From Stenotrophomonas pavanii (lineage in GTDB: Bacteria; Pseudomonadota; Gammaproteobacteria; Xanthomonadales; Xanthomonadaceae): 64,000 nt of DNA. Below the pieces are notes generated by a model. It made no database searches, was not told the origin of the DNA, and saw only the letters and a list, made by a program, of their open reading frames with translations. Position numbers and translations under genes: made by a program. The DNA is taken from the NCBI RefSeq assembly GCF_900101175.1, contig NZ_FNFQ01000001.1:1-64000 (forward strand), given 5' to 3'. The first letter of the stretch is position 1; every line of letters starts with the position of its first letter. This document shows positions 36,922 to 46,009 of the stretch, one piece after another.

Positions 36922-37343
36922 GCGCTTGTCCTTGTCAGGGTTGGTTGAAGCCGGGCCACGTTCCGGGGCCCCTGCGCCGATCATAGCGCAGGGCCGGGGA
37001 GGAACGAAAACCGCGAAGAGGGCCATGGGCGTTTCCGAACCGGCCAGAGCCACGATCAGCGCCATCTGCAGGCGTGGCCACCTGCGCCGCTGCAGGCGTC
37101 GGCGCGCGCACGGCTTCGCTGTCGCGGTTCATCGGCAATGCCAGTGGGCTGGATGAAAAGCGGCACGAGCGCTTCATGCAGCCGCCAGGGGGTGGGAGGC
37201 ATGGCGGCCGGGAACTTCGGGAAGCTGGTGCTGCAGGCGGACATCCTTGCCGAGCACGCGTAGGTGGTGATGGCCGGCGTCTGGCGCGATGGTGATGATC
37301 TTCCGCTGACCTGCTGCGCGTCTCCCGCACGCGGATAGCCGGA
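36922..37343. other. 422 bases without a supported gene
   Basis: Several short frames exist on both strands, but none has a ribosome site, a recognised domain or balanced composition. One minus-strand pair of frames (KIITIAPDAGHHHLRVLGKD in 37174-37419 and SACSTSFPKFPAAMPPTPWR in 37056-37244) could be a decayed gene, with nothing to name it. No REP element is present. Confidence 0.5.
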
Positions 37344-37919
37344 TCAAGGACGCGCCGCCGCCTTCAGCAACTGCGCGGCCACCTGGTCGAACGGGCCGAT
37401 GTCCTGCAGCGCGCGGCACATCGCCACCGCCCCCTCCACGCTGGCGATCACCAGGCTGGCCAGCTCACCCGCCGCTGCCGGGGCATGGCCTTCGGCGGCG
37501 AACGCCGAGGCGAGGTGGCCGTGCCAGCGCGCGAACACCTCGGCGGCCGCGGCACGGGCTTGGCTGGGCGTCGCCTCCACGGGCTCCTCCACGGCAGCGG
37601 CCAGCACCGGGCAGCCGGCGCGGAATTCTGAGCGCAGCAGACGCTCGCGCCACATCGCCAGGAACTGCTGCAGGCCCTGCGCCGCCCCACCCTCCAGCAG
37701 CGCCACCAGCAGCGCCTCGACCTTGTCGCCGGCCATGTGGGTGGCGCGCGCCAGCAGCTCCTGCTTGCCGCCGGGAAAGTGGTGGTAGGTGGAGCCCAGC
37801 GGCGCGTCGGCCAGCTTGGTCACTTCACGGATGCTGGTGGCATTGAGACCCACCCGTGCCAGCATCTGTGCCGCAGCATCCATCACGCGTTGGGGCGCAT
37901 CAGAGGGTCGCGGGCTCAC
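37344..37919 (-). CDS. TetR-family regulator
   Basis: From GTG 37919, with AAGGAG six bases ahead, this encodes 191 residues. The N-terminal helix-turn-helix reads MDAAAQMLARVGLNATSIRE, VTKLADAPLGSTYHHFPGGK, and the C-terminal part resembles the LmrA/YxaF-like TetR group (CPVLAAAVEE, SLVIASVEGAVAMCRAL). The gene diverges from the thioesterase gene across 69 bases, its likely target. A longer frame to 38117 overlaps that gene and is rejected. Confidence 0.9.
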   Translation of the reverse strand: MSPRPSDAPQRVMDAAAQMLARVGLNATSIREVTKLADAPLGSTYHHFPGGKQELLARATHMAGDKVEALLVALLEGGAAQGLQQFLAMWRERLLRSEFRAGCPVLAAAVEEPVEATPSQARAAAAEVFARWHGHLASAFAAEGHAPAAAGELASLVIASVEGAVAMCRALQDIGPFDQVAAQLLKAAARP

Positions 37920-37937
37920 GGCGGGCTCCTTGCTAAG

Positions 37938-37986
37938 ACAGTCGTCATAGACTAGCGTACCGGCCGTTCTATAACAGTCGTCATAG
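37938..37986. promoter_or_regulatory. Direct-repeat operator between TetR and thioesterase genes
   Basis: ACAGTCGTCATAG occurs at 37938-37950 and again at 37974-37986, 36 bases apart. The second copy ends 2 bases before the thioesterase ATG. Both copies lie on the same face spacing expected for a repressor blocking both promoters. TetR binding is inferred. Confidence 0.65.
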
Positions 37987-37988
37987 CC

Positions 37989-38534
37989 ATGAATCTCTGG
38001 TTCCGCCTGCTCCATCTGCTGCTGCGCAGCCTGTTCCGGCCGAAGCTGGAGGCCCCGTTCGGGGTCTCGCGGCTGCAGTTCCGGGTACTGCCCAACGATC
38101 TGGACAGCAACCTGCACATGACCAACGGCCGCTACTGGAACATCTTCGACCTGGGCCGGCTGGACCTGATCCTGCGCATGGGCCTGGGCCGGGTGGCGCT
38201 GCGCGAGAAGTGGGCACCGATCGTCGGTGCCGGCACCATCCAGTTCCGCCGCGAGCTCAAACCGTTCCAGCGCTTCACTCTGGAAACGCGCCTGGTGGGC
38301 TGGGTCGGCTCGCGCGGCATCATGGAGCAGCGCGTGCTGATCGGCGCCGAGCAGAAGATTGCCACCCGTGCACTGCTGGTCACCGGCATCTACGACCGTC
38401 GCGCTCGCCAGTTCCTGGGCATGCCGAAGATGATGGAAGCGATCGGCGTGGTCGCGCCGCCGTCGCCGCCGCTCAGTGCGGCCGCCGAGGCACTGCTGGC
38501 CGCCGATGCGGCGTTGAAGCAGGACGACGCCTGA
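37989..38534 (+). CDS. Thioesterase of the hotdog fold
   Basis: The 181-residue protein has the 4-hydroxybenzoyl-CoA thioesterase-like pattern: FRVLPNDLDSNLHMTNGRYW, with the Asp-x-x-x-His-Met-x-N-x-x-Y segment, then GAGTIQFRRELKPFQRFTLE and RALLVTGIYD. The N-terminal region (about 1-18) is hydrophobic and may anchor it. It lacks a ribosome site; the operator abuts the start. Substrate is unknown, possibly an acyl-CoA sensed by the divergent TetR. Confidence 0.8.
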   Translation: MNLWFRLLHLLLRSLFRPKLEAPFGVSRLQFRVLPNDLDSNLHMTNGRYWNIFDLGRLDLILRMGLGRVALREKWAPIVGAGTIQFRRELKPFQRFTLETRLVGWVGSRGIMEQRVLIGAEQKIATRALLVTGIYDRRARQFLGMPKMMEAIGVVAPPSPPLSAAAEALLAADAALKQDDA

Positions 38535-38537
38535 GCC

Positions 38538-39272
38538 TCAGGGAGCCGCCACTGGCATCGTGCGCTGTCCGCGCGATACCACCTGGGTGCGCCCTCCCAC
38601 GTGCAGCACGTATTCGAAGGACTGCCGCATGCGGCTGTACGCGCCACCCTCCGGTACGCCGTAGTTGGCGCCCACGCTGAGGGTATGCCGGCCCGGCGGC
38701 AACGGCTTGAGCATCACCCAGTAGCCGTCAGCGGCGGCCAGCCGTGAGTGTTCGTCATCGGCATCCATGCGGAAGCAGCCTTCGCTGCGGACCCGGTGCC
38801 TGCGCATGTCGCCCAATGGCTGGCCATCCAGCAGCACCACCGCGCTGATCAGGTAATCGTTGTTGACCGCCGCCCCGGCCTGCAGCTCCTTGCAGGACAC
38901 ACCCTCATCCATCTGGTAGTGCGCCATGTTGATGATCGGCAGCAACAGGTACTTGCCCGCCGGCACCACGCATTCGCGGTGTGGACGGAAACGGCCATTG
39001 GTGCCGGCCAGGTTCCAGACCGGTCCTTCCTGGCCCAGGTCACACACACGGCCATCCGGGTCGAGGTAAGGCGCGCCACCCTGGCCGTCGGCCCACCGCC
39101 ACCAGCGGGCAGTCCATTTGGCCAATGAAACACCGGCCACGGGTTCACGCGTCAGCGGCGAAGGCGCCGCCGTGTCTGCACTGAACGCCGGCACGGCGGC
39201 CAGCAGCAAGGCCATCGTTGCGCCGCTGCGGCGCAGCCACCCCTGGAATCCCTTCCGCATCACCCACCCCAT
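38538..39272 (-). CDS. Exported protein of unknown function
   Basis: The 244-residue product has an N-terminal signal peptide (GATMALLLAAVPAFSA, cut at about residue 33). The mature part has WTARWWRWADGQGG, CVVPAGKYLLLPIINMAHYQ and PPGRHTLSVGANYGVPEGGA, with three Cys in the body. ATG 39260 is an alternative start. I recall similar proteins in Xanthomonadaceae without a function. It lies with two other exported enzymes in the same direction, 84 bases from the GDSL gene. Confidence 0.75.
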   Translation of the reverse strand: MGWVMRKGFQGWLRRSGATMALLLAAVPAFSADTAAPSPLTREPVAGVSLAKWTARWWRWADGQGGAPYLDPDGRVCDLGQEGPVWNLAGTNGRFRPHRECVVPAGKYLLLPIINMAHYQMDEGVSCKELQAGAAVNNDYLISAVVLLDGQPLGDMRRHRVRSEGCFRMDADDEHSRLAAADGYWVMLKPLPPGRHTLSVGANYGVPEGGAYSRMRQSFEYVLHVGGRTQVVSRGQRTMPVAAP

Positions 39273-39356
39273 CGTCCCTGGCGGCCACGCTGCGTGGCCG
39301 GCTTCGGCGCCACTGTACCTTGGCGGGCTGGATCCTGTGCAGTGCGGGTGCTGTGC

Positions 39357-40145
39357 CTACTCCAGCGCCATTGCGCGCCTGATTGCCGCCTCCGCCAGCG
39401 GCGCCATCATTGCATAGCCCTTCGCGGTGGGATGCACGCCATCCGCGGCCAGCGGCGGATCGAGGCCACCGGCCACGTTGGCCATCGGCGCGTAGTAGTC
39501 CAGATAGACCAGATGCTGTGCATCGGCATAGCGCTTCAACGCGGAGTTCAATGCACGCACCTTGGGCGCAGGCGTGATCCCCGGCATCCAAGGGTACTCG
39601 CTGACCGGCAGCACCGACGCCAGCACCACGCGAATGCCGTGCGCGCGTGCCAGGTCCACCATCGCGTGCAGGTTGTCTTCGATCATCGCCTGCGTGGCCG
39701 GACCAGTGTTGCCGGCAATGTCGTTGGTACCGGCCAGGATCACCACCACCTGCGGCTTCAGGGCCAGCACGTCCTGTGGGAAACGCACCAGCATCTGCGC
39801 CGTGGTCTGCCCGCTGATGCCGCGGTTGAGCCACCCCTTGCCGGGGAAGAACGCGGCGCTGCCTTCCCTGCCCCAGCCTTCGGTGATCGAGTCACCGAAG
39901 AACACTACACGCGGTTGCCCCGGCACAGCGGGGGGCACGCGTGCGTTGGCGTCGCGATACCGCTGCAGCTGCGGCCAATCAGCCAGTCGCTGCTGCATGA
40001 AACGAATCTCGTCAGGTTGCAGCTGCGCTACCGGCTTGAGCAGCAACGGATTGACCGCGCTCGCTTCAGCGGCCACGGCCGGACCGGTCACGCCGATCCC
40101 CAGGGCAAGGGCGAACGTTCTGGCAAGCACGACAGGATTACGCAT
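39357..40145 (-). CDS. Secreted SGNH/GDSL-family esterase
   Basis: The 262-residue protein has a signal peptide (about 1-26), block I VFFGDSITEG with Ser86, GISGQTTAQM with block II Gly, block III VVVILAGTNDIAGNTG, and block V DGVHPTAKGYAMM with the Asp-x-x-His pair. This is a complete SGNH hydrolase set, close to GDSL lipases and acetylxylan-type esterases; the substrate is not predictable. It lies between two other exported proteins of the same orientation. Confidence 0.9.
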   Translation of the reverse strand: MRNPVVLARTFALALGIGVTGPAVAAEASAVNPLLLKPVAQLQPDEIRFMQQRLADWPQLQRYRDANARVPPAVPGQPRVVFFGDSITEGWGREGSAAFFPGKGWLNRGISGQTTAQMLVRFPQDVLALKPQVVVILAGTNDIAGNTGPATQAMIEDNLHAMVDLARAHGIRVVLASVLPVSEYPWMPGITPAPKVRALNSALKRYADAQHLVYLDYYAPMANVAGGLDPPLAADGVHPTAKGYAMMAPLAEAAIRRAMALE

Positions 40146-40192
40146 GCAGACTCTCCCGATTCACGCTGACAGTCTAGCGCTTCGACCTGCGA

Positions 40193-41158
40193 TCAGCGTG
40201 CCGCTGAACGTGCCGCCACGCCGGTCACCTTGGCCGGCATCCACATGCCGGGCGTCCAGCCGCTGGCGGCCAGGATCGCCTTTGGATTGTCCTGCTGGAT
40301 CAGCGCACGCACCGCATCGCGCTTGTCCCTGGCCTGCAGGTAATAGGCCTTGGCAATGCGGTAGCCCACCCAATAGCCCAGGTCATAGGGCTCCTGCGAA
40401 CCCCGCTTGTAGTTGTACAGCCACGGCGACAGATCGGTGCTGTCCACATCCAGCGCAAAGGCGCTTTCAACATGGACCTCGCGGCCGCGCGTCCACGCGG
40501 CATGGCGACTGTTGCCGACGTTGCCGGAAATCAGCTCGGCGATGAACTCGGCGATGCCTTCGCCCAGCGACACCCGCAGCACCGTCGCGCGCGGGTCGCC
40601 CGGCTCGAAGTCGGTGAGGCCGGTCTGCTGGATATGGACGTACTCGTGCGCGATCACGTGCACGAACCGATCCTGCACATCGGGATTCATGAAATCCGCC
40701 GCGCACAGCGCTTCCAGGCCGATGATCACCCCGCTCTTCGAGGTCAACCCGACCGGCCGGCCACGGCCGACCGCGATGGTCACGGGCGGGAACGCGGCCT
40801 GCGGATAGATGGCCTGCAGGTTGCCAAACACCTGCACCAGGCGCTGCTTCACCGCTGGCAGCTCCGCCAGGCAACTGCGGCCGTGCGCATACACCTCGGG
40901 CTGGCTGGCCATGGCTTCGGCAATACGCTCGGGCGTCACCCGGCGCGCCTTTGCCAGTTCATCCAGGCCCGTACTGCCGTCGGCCAGGTAGCCGGCCAGC
41001 TGGGCGACACTGGGCCTGCCGCTAGTGCTGTCGTAGAGCGCGTAGAAGCGGCTGGCATCGGTGGTGAGGATCTGCGGCCCCGGCGGGGTATCCGCCTGTG
41101 CCATGCCGACCGCCCCGGCACAGGCCAGGACAAGCAGGCAACGCAGGAAACTGGACAT
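40193..41158 (-). CDS. Exported zinc metalloprotease-like protein (DUF2268-type)
   Basis: The 321-residue protein starts at ATG 41158, with AAGGACGGAG before it, and a signal peptide (MSSFLRCLLVLACAGAVGMA). HVIAHEYVHIQQ holds an HExxH zinc motif, followed by SLGEGIAEFIAELISG, where Glu-x-x-x-Glu gives a third ligand. This order fits the DUF2268-type gluzincin. It resembles periplasmic proteases, but the natural substrate is unknown. It is the first gene of three exported proteins in tandem. Confidence 0.8.
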   Translation of the reverse strand: MSSFLRCLLVLACAGAVGMAQADTPPGPQILTTDASRFYALYDSTSGRPSVAQLAGYLADGSTGLDELAKARRVTPERIAEAMASQPEVYAHGRSCLAELPAVKQRLVQVFGNLQAIYPQAAFPPVTIAVGRGRPVGLTSKSGVIIGLEALCAADFMNPDVQDRFVHVIAHEYVHIQQTGLTDFEPGDPRATVLRVSLGEGIAEFIAELISGNVGNSRHAAWTRGREVHVESAFALDVDSTDLSPWLYNYKRGSQEPYDLGYWVGYRIAKAYYLQARDKRDAVRALIQQDNPKAILAASGWTPGMWMPAKVTGVAARSAAR

Positions 41159-41296
41159 CGCTCCGTCCTTGGTGGAGTGCATGCGAAGCGCGCAATCTAC
41201 CACTCCGCCCGCGCCTCCGCAGCGGGCACATGCAGGCCCTGCGGGGCTGTGCCAGACTGACTCTGGCACCTGCCATGGATGATGGAGCACCGCACG

Positions 41297-42280
41297 ATGA
41301 TGATCGTTCCCGCGTACTGGGCCGAAGCCCGCCTGCAGGCCCGTTTTCGTGGCCGGCCGGTGGTCGTGCGCCGCTTCGGCTGGTCCGACGAGGGCCCTGC
41401 GGAGGCGCAGGCGCATGCCGACCGCCGCGCCAACGAGGCACTCAACGCGATCCTCGCCGGCCAGGTGCTGCCGCGACGCGAAATCCGCAGCAACTACGGC
41501 GTGGAGGGCGTACCGATCCGCGAGCAGATCGTGCAGCGCGATGGCGATGTCATCATCACCCGCAACAGCTACGGCGCACTGTGCCTCAACAGCCCCGACG
41601 TGCTGTTCGCCGATATCGATCATGCGCAGCCACCGGCCGGTTGCGTGATACCGGCGATCGTCGCTGCGGTCGTGCTGCTTGCCGGTGCGGTCATCGGCAC
41701 CCTGCTCTGGCACTGGCTGGTGGGCCTGGTCCTGGGCGTAGCGGCAGTGCTGCTGGTCAACGCGGCAGTGCTGATGCGGCGGAAACAACGCCTGGCCGCC
41801 GCCGGCGGCGTTGAAGGACTTGCGTTGAAGCGCGTGGAGGCCTTCAGCGCACAGCACCCCGATTGGCACCTGCGCGCCTACCGCACGCCGGCCGGGCTGC
41901 GCGTGCTGGCGATGCATGCCACCTTCTCACCCGAAGACACGCTTCCGCAGGATTTCTTCAAGGTGCTGGGTACCGATCCGCTATACGCGCGCATGTGCCG
42001 ATTGCAGCATTGCTTCCGTGCACGGCTGACACCGAAGCCGTGGCGCGTCGGTCTGCGTTATCGCATCCGGCCGCCAGTGGCCGCGTGGTCAGCCGAACAG
42101 GCCAACAACCCTGACCGGTTGGCCTGGATTGCCGACTATGAAAGGAAGAGTGCCGGCTTTGCCGCGTGCACCTACCTGCGCAGCTTCGGCGACACTGCCC
42201 GCGTGCATGCCAAGGCCGAGCATGTGCGTGACCTGCATGACCGGCTGTCACGCGCGCAGGACCGGTTACCGCTTGCCTGA
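41297..42280 (+). CDS. Membrane protein with flanking soluble domains, unknown
   Basis: From ATG 41297 (GGAG nine bases upstream; ATG 41279 is possible) this encodes 327 residues. A soluble N-terminal part (about 1-115) precedes two helices (about 122-158, IPAIVAAVVLLAGAVIGTLL, LVLGVAAVLLVNAAVL) and a C-terminal domain (about 170-320) with WHLRAYRTPAGLRVLAMHAT and VGLRYRIRPP. I recall such proteins in Xanthomonadaceae as unnamed transmembrane proteins. It diverges from the protease-like gene. Confidence 0.65.
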   Translation: MMIVPAYWAEARLQARFRGRPVVVRRFGWSDEGPAEAQAHADRRANEALNAILAGQVLPRREIRSNYGVEGVPIREQIVQRDGDVIITRNSYGALCLNSPDVLFADIDHAQPPAGCVIPAIVAAVVLLAGAVIGTLLWHWLVGLVLGVAAVLLVNAAVLMRRKQRLAAAGGVEGLALKRVEAFSAQHPDWHLRAYRTPAGLRVLAMHATFSPEDTLPQDFFKVLGTDPLYARMCRLQHCFRARLTPKPWRVGLRYRIRPPVAAWSAEQANNPDRLAWIADYERKSAGFAACTYLRSFGDTARVHAKAEHVRDLHDRLSRAQDRLPLA

Positions 42281-42295
42281 GCGCAACGGGCGCGC

Positions 42296-42616
42296 TCAGT
42301 CCGCGCCCTGCACGAACGGCTGCCCGGCCAGAGTGGTGCCCAGCCGCACCGCGACCTCTTGACCGTCCTTTTTGAAAGTCGTCGTGCAGCGGGTTCCGCC
42401 CTTCTGGCATCCGACTTCCGGAAAGCCTTCGAGCGACTCAGGCGCGCCCTGAACCGGACTCGCCTGCCACCCTGCCGCATCCATCAGGCGCTTCGCCTTG
42501 GCGTAGGGCATGCCGGCGACGATGCCCAGTTGCGCCAGTTCTGTAGGCAATGCTTGAGAATAGGCCGTTGAGATCGAGGCCAACGACAGCACTGCAGCGA
42601 GGAAGATGGCTTTCAT
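42296..42616 (-). CDS. Small exported protein, unknown function
   Basis: From ATG 42616 this encodes 106 residues with a signal peptide (MKAIFLAAVLSLASISTAYS, cut after AYS-Q or nearby). The mature part has GMPYAKAKRLMDAAGWQASP, a short motif seen in the SmpA/BamE-like style of small exported proteins, and a Cys pair. No family is asserted. It converges with the preceding gene. Confidence 0.65.
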   Translation of the reverse strand: MKAIFLAAVLSLASISTAYSQALPTELAQLGIVAGMPYAKAKRLMDAAGWQASPVQGAPESLEGFPEVGCQKGGTRCTTTFKKDGQEVAVRLGTTLAGQPFVQGAD

Positions 42617-42749
42617 TGCACCGACCTGGAACGAGCACACAGCCTCAGCCTAGCCCATTTGCATGACGCAGGAATGTGCCGGTAACACGTCGTTACCGAG
42701 TCTCCACAGTTGAATGCAGAGCACCTCAATCCGTTTACAGGCGAACGCC

Positions 42750-42773
42750 AGCCGAGCACGGGCTCGGCTCTAC
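42750..42773 (-). repeat. SMAG element
   Basis: GTAG then AGCCGAGCC/GGCTCGGCT on the minus strand, 42 bases from the S9 peptidase stop. Same stem type as the dimer at 34061. Confidence 0.85.
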
Positions 42774-42814
42774 AGGATGCAGGAAGGCCGCCCTGAGGCG
42801 GCCTTCCCGTTCCC

Positions 42815-45277
42815 TTACTTGGCGTTCTTCACGTAGGTATCGAACCAGTTCAGCATTTCCGCAACCAGCTGTTCGTTCGATTCCAGCGCGGTATACCAGT
42901 GCGGCTCATTCGGCAGCATCACCAGGCGGGTGGTACCGCCGTTGCCACGGATCGCCTGGTACAGCTTGCGCGACTGGAACGGCTCGGTGCCCGGGTTGGC
43001 GTCGTCCTCGCCGTGGACCAGCAGCAGCGGCAGCTTGATCTTGTCGGCATAGAAGAACGGCGAGGCCTTCAGGTAGACATCCTGCGCCTGCCACACCGAG
43101 CGACGCTCGTTCTGGAAGCCGAACGGGGTAAAGGTCTTGTTGTACGAACCGCTGGTCGCCACGCCAGCCTTGAACAGCGTTGTGTGCGCGATCAGGTTGG
43201 CGGTCATCAGGCCGCCGTGGCTGTGGCCGGTCACGCCGATGCGGTTGCGGTCGACCACGCCCATGTCCACCGCCTTGTCGACCGCCGCCTTGGCATCGGC
43301 TTCCAGCTGCTCCAGGTAGGTGTCGTAGGCGTTCTTCGGGTCACCCACGATCGGGAACGAGGCATTGTCGATGATCGCGTAGCCGGCCAGCAGCATCAGG
43401 CGGTACGGCTGCAGACGGGTAAAGGTCTGCTGCGAACCGGACACCTGCCCCGCCTGCGCGGCGTTGGCGAAGTCGGCCGGATAGGCGTACAGGATGGCCG
43501 GCACGCGCTGGCCTTCCTTGTAGCCCGGCGGCGTGTACAGCGTGAACGACAGGTCCACGCCGTCGGCGCGCTTGTAGGTCACCAGCTGCTTCTTGATCTG
43601 GCGCACTTCCGGGGTCGGGTCGATCAGTTTGGTCAGCGCGGTCGCGGTGGACGCGAACTGCGCCTCGCCGGCCTTCGCGTCGGCCACCGCCTCACCCTGC
43701 TGGCGGATGAAGGCATTCGGCGGATCGATCACCGACTGGTGCCAGGTCAGGTAGCGGCCCGGCGTGTTGCTGAAGCCGAGGAACTGCTCGTAGGCGTCGG
43801 CACTGCTGCGGAACAGGCGCTCGCTCTTCAGCGTGCCCAGGTCCAGACGGTCGAGGAACGGGCGGTCGCCCTGTGGCGACGCACCGCGGCCACTGAGGAA
43901 CACATGGTTGCCCTCGCGGCGCACGACCTGCGCGCCATTCGCCAGGCGGGTGAACACCAGGTTGCCGGGGTTGGCGTACAGCTCGTCGCTGGACATGTCC
44001 CACAGCAGGCGGCCCTCCTGCTTCGGCTGGTCCACGTCGACGATGCGGGTCTGCATCCAGTGGCGGTTCTCGTCGTTCTCGTACTGGAACGCCACGGCCG
44101 GATCGGCGGTCCACGCGAAGCCTTCGAAGCGCTGTGCGGTACGGGTGATCTCGACCGGCTTGCCGTTGAACGGCGCCTTCAGCATCAGCACGCGATCGCG
44201 ATGCGGCACGTTGACCTTCCAGTCGCCCTTGTCCAGCGCTTCGGCATAGACCAGGGTGGCCGGATCAGTGGCACGCCAGTCGAAACCACGCGGACCTTCC
44301 GGCACCCCATGCACCGGCACGCGGTCGGCCAGCGGCAGGCTGGCAATCGGCGCGCTGCGGCCATTGCTGATATCCAGCACGGCCACGTCATTGGCAAAAC
44401 GCTGGTAGGTCACCGCGTGCGAATACGGTGCCTTGATCGATTCGGTCAGCACGTGCACGCCATCGGGTGCGGCACTGACCTCGTTGAACAGTGCCGGCTG
44501 GCCGACCGGACGCACGCTGTTGGCGGTGGTATCGACCACGGCCAGCTGCGACGCAGCGTAGTAGGCGAACAGCTTTTCGTCGTGCACGCTGGTCAGCGTG
44601 TCGCGGGCTTCGTAGGTACTGCTTTCGCCGCTGCTGCCCAGCGACTCCTGCGCGTCCGGGCCGGTCGGCACGCCGCCATTGGAGGGCGCCGGGCCCTGGT
44701 TGGCCGGCACCAGCTTCACCAGCAGGTTGCGGGTGCCGCCCAGCCACTGCACGGTGGAACCGAAGATCGGGTTCAGCTGCACGTTCGGCACCTGCTTCAC
44801 CCGGCCGGTCGCCGCATCGCCCACCCACAACTGCACGCTGGTATCGACCGCGTTCTGGAACGCGAACTGGCTGCCATCGGCCGACCACAGCGCACCGGTG
44901 GCGCAGCCCTGCGGCAGGTTGACCTTGGTCTCCTTGCCAGTGCCGATGTCGACCAGGGTGAAGTCGGCCACGCAGGCCGGAATGCCATAGCCGCCGGGGG
45001 TGTCATGGCGGCTGCGGTTCTTGGGCTCCAGGCGCACGCCCGCCAGCTTCAGGTACGGCTGGGCAACGCGGCTGATCGATGGGTAGGTCTGCGCGGTGGT
45101 CAGCAACAGGCGCTGGCCGCCCGGAGCCACGTTCGGCGTCGGCGGCGGCGGTGCCTTCAGCACCTTGAGCAGGTGCTCCGGCGGCTTCGCGTAGTCGGCA
45201 AGCGCCGGGCCAGCGGCCAGCAGCCCGACGGTGGCAACGGCAACGGCCGCCGCCAGAGAGGTTCGACGGATCAGCAT
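42815..45277 (-). CDS. Secreted S9-family peptidase (prolyl oligopeptidase type)
   Basis: The 820-residue protein has a signal peptide (about 1-27), a beta-propeller (about 60-560) and a C-terminal alpha/beta-hydrolase domain. The catalytic Ser is in VTGHSHGGLMTANL, Asp in LVHGEDDANPGTEPF and His in LPNEPHWYTALES. It should cleave peptides in the periplasm. AAGG precedes ATG 45277. Length is longer than acylaminoacyl peptidase (about 650-700) owing to a long propeller insertion. It stands alone between REP elements. Confidence 0.9.
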   Translation of the reverse strand: MLIRRTSLAAAVAVATVGLLAAGPALADYAKPPEHLLKVLKAPPPPTPNVAPGGQRLLLTTAQTYPSISRVAQPYLKLAGVRLEPKNRSRHDTPGGYGIPACVADFTLVDIGTGKETKVNLPQGCATGALWSADGSQFAFQNAVDTSVQLWVGDAATGRVKQVPNVQLNPIFGSTVQWLGGTRNLLVKLVPANQGPAPSNGGVPTGPDAQESLGSSGESSTYEARDTLTSVHDEKLFAYYAASQLAVVDTTANSVRPVGQPALFNEVSAAPDGVHVLTESIKAPYSHAVTYQRFANDVAVLDISNGRSAPIASLPLADRVPVHGVPEGPRGFDWRATDPATLVYAEALDKGDWKVNVPHRDRVLMLKAPFNGKPVEITRTAQRFEGFAWTADPAVAFQYENDENRHWMQTRIVDVDQPKQEGRLLWDMSSDELYANPGNLVFTRLANGAQVVRREGNHVFLSGRGASPQGDRPFLDRLDLGTLKSERLFRSSADAYEQFLGFSNTPGRYLTWHQSVIDPPNAFIRQQGEAVADAKAGEAQFASTATALTKLIDPTPEVRQIKKQLVTYKRADGVDLSFTLYTPPGYKEGQRVPAILYAYPADFANAAQAGQVSGSQQTFTRLQPYRLMLLAGYAIIDNASFPIVGDPKNAYDTYLEQLEADAKAAVDKAVDMGVVDRNRIGVTGHSHGGLMTANLIAHTTLFKAGVATSGSYNKTFTPFGFQNERRSVWQAQDVYLKASPFFYADKIKLPLLLVHGEDDANPGTEPFQSRKLYQAIRGNGGTTRLVMLPNEPHWYTALESNEQLVAEMLNWFDTYVKNAK

Positions 45278-45422
45278 CCTTATCCCCCTGGGGTGTGAAT
45301 GGGTACCCGGAATCGGGCATGAACCCGAATCTAGCACCGCAGGGGTTGTGGTGAATGGGCCGGAAGGGCTAGTGGCCGGATGGGGCAAAGTGCCACACCG
45401 GCAGGCGCCGGCCGCAGGCGCC

Positions 45423-45445
45423 TGCCAGGCATGGCCTGGCACTAC
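45423..45445 (-). repeat. SMAG element overlapping a stop codon
   Basis: GTAG then TGCCAGGC-CAT-GCCTGGCA on the minus strand. The TAG of GTAG is the stop codon of the gene at 45442-45771. Confidence 0.85.
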
Positions 45446-45771
45446 TGCTGGGCATGCAGGTCCCAGGTGGCCAGATAGTCCGGGTCGACCACGATCATGC
45501 CGCTGCTGCGCATGCAGTACTCGCCCGGTTCGGCGGGGAGGTAGTGGTCGAGCATCGGCGGCAGATAGCGCTCATGGCCGTCATTCTCGTCCGCCAGCAC
45601 TACGCCTTCGTCGGCGCTGATGCGCAGCACGGTACCGGCGTACTGCTCCAGCCCCTGCACCTGGCCGTCACCGCCATAGCGGGTGACGCCCACCAGCACC
45701 ACCTTGCCGATCATTTCCTCGACCTTGGCATCGTCCAAGGGCGGCAGCATGGGAGTGAATTCATCGCTCAT
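45442..45771 (-). CDS. Small conserved-looking cytoplasmic protein
   Basis: The 109-residue protein reads MSDEFTPMLPPLDDAKVEEM, IGKVVLVGVTRYGGDGQVQG and PPMLDHYLPAEPGEYCMRSS. It is acidic, with no signal or membrane segment. I recall similar short proteins in gammaproteobacteria without a known role. The stop lies inside an SMAG element, which will be the 3' end of the message. Confidence 0.7.
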   Translation of the reverse strand: MSDEFTPMLPPLDDAKVEEMIGKVVLVGVTRYGGDGQVQGLEQYAGTVLRISADEGVVLADENDGHERYLPPMLDHYLPAEPGEYCMRSSGMIVVDPDYLATWDLHAQQ

Positions 45772-46009
45772 CGGTGCACCTCCGTAGCCTGCTGGACATC
45801 GTGGATGAGGTTTCCGCTTCGCAGTGCGGGCATCGCTGGCAGCGGGGCACCTGCCCTGCCTGGACTACCCGCATGGGGAGCGCCAGCACGCCCTGAACCC
45901 GAGGGTTCGTGACACCGATGCTGCCACCACGGACGGAACGGACAGGTGAAGGCCGAGCCCGCTCGATCGGGCCGCCGGGTTGCCCCTGCACCCACGCTAG
46001 AATGCGGGC

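Noticed and set aside
37056-37419. Short minus-strand frames in the gap before the TetR gene
   Set aside because: No ribosome site, no domain and frames that overlap the TetR C-terminus. A decayed gene is possible but cannot be supported.
42899-45298. A 799-codon frame opposite the S9 peptidase gene
   Set aside because: Antisense shadow with biased composition; the peptidase has all catalytic motifs on the minus strand.
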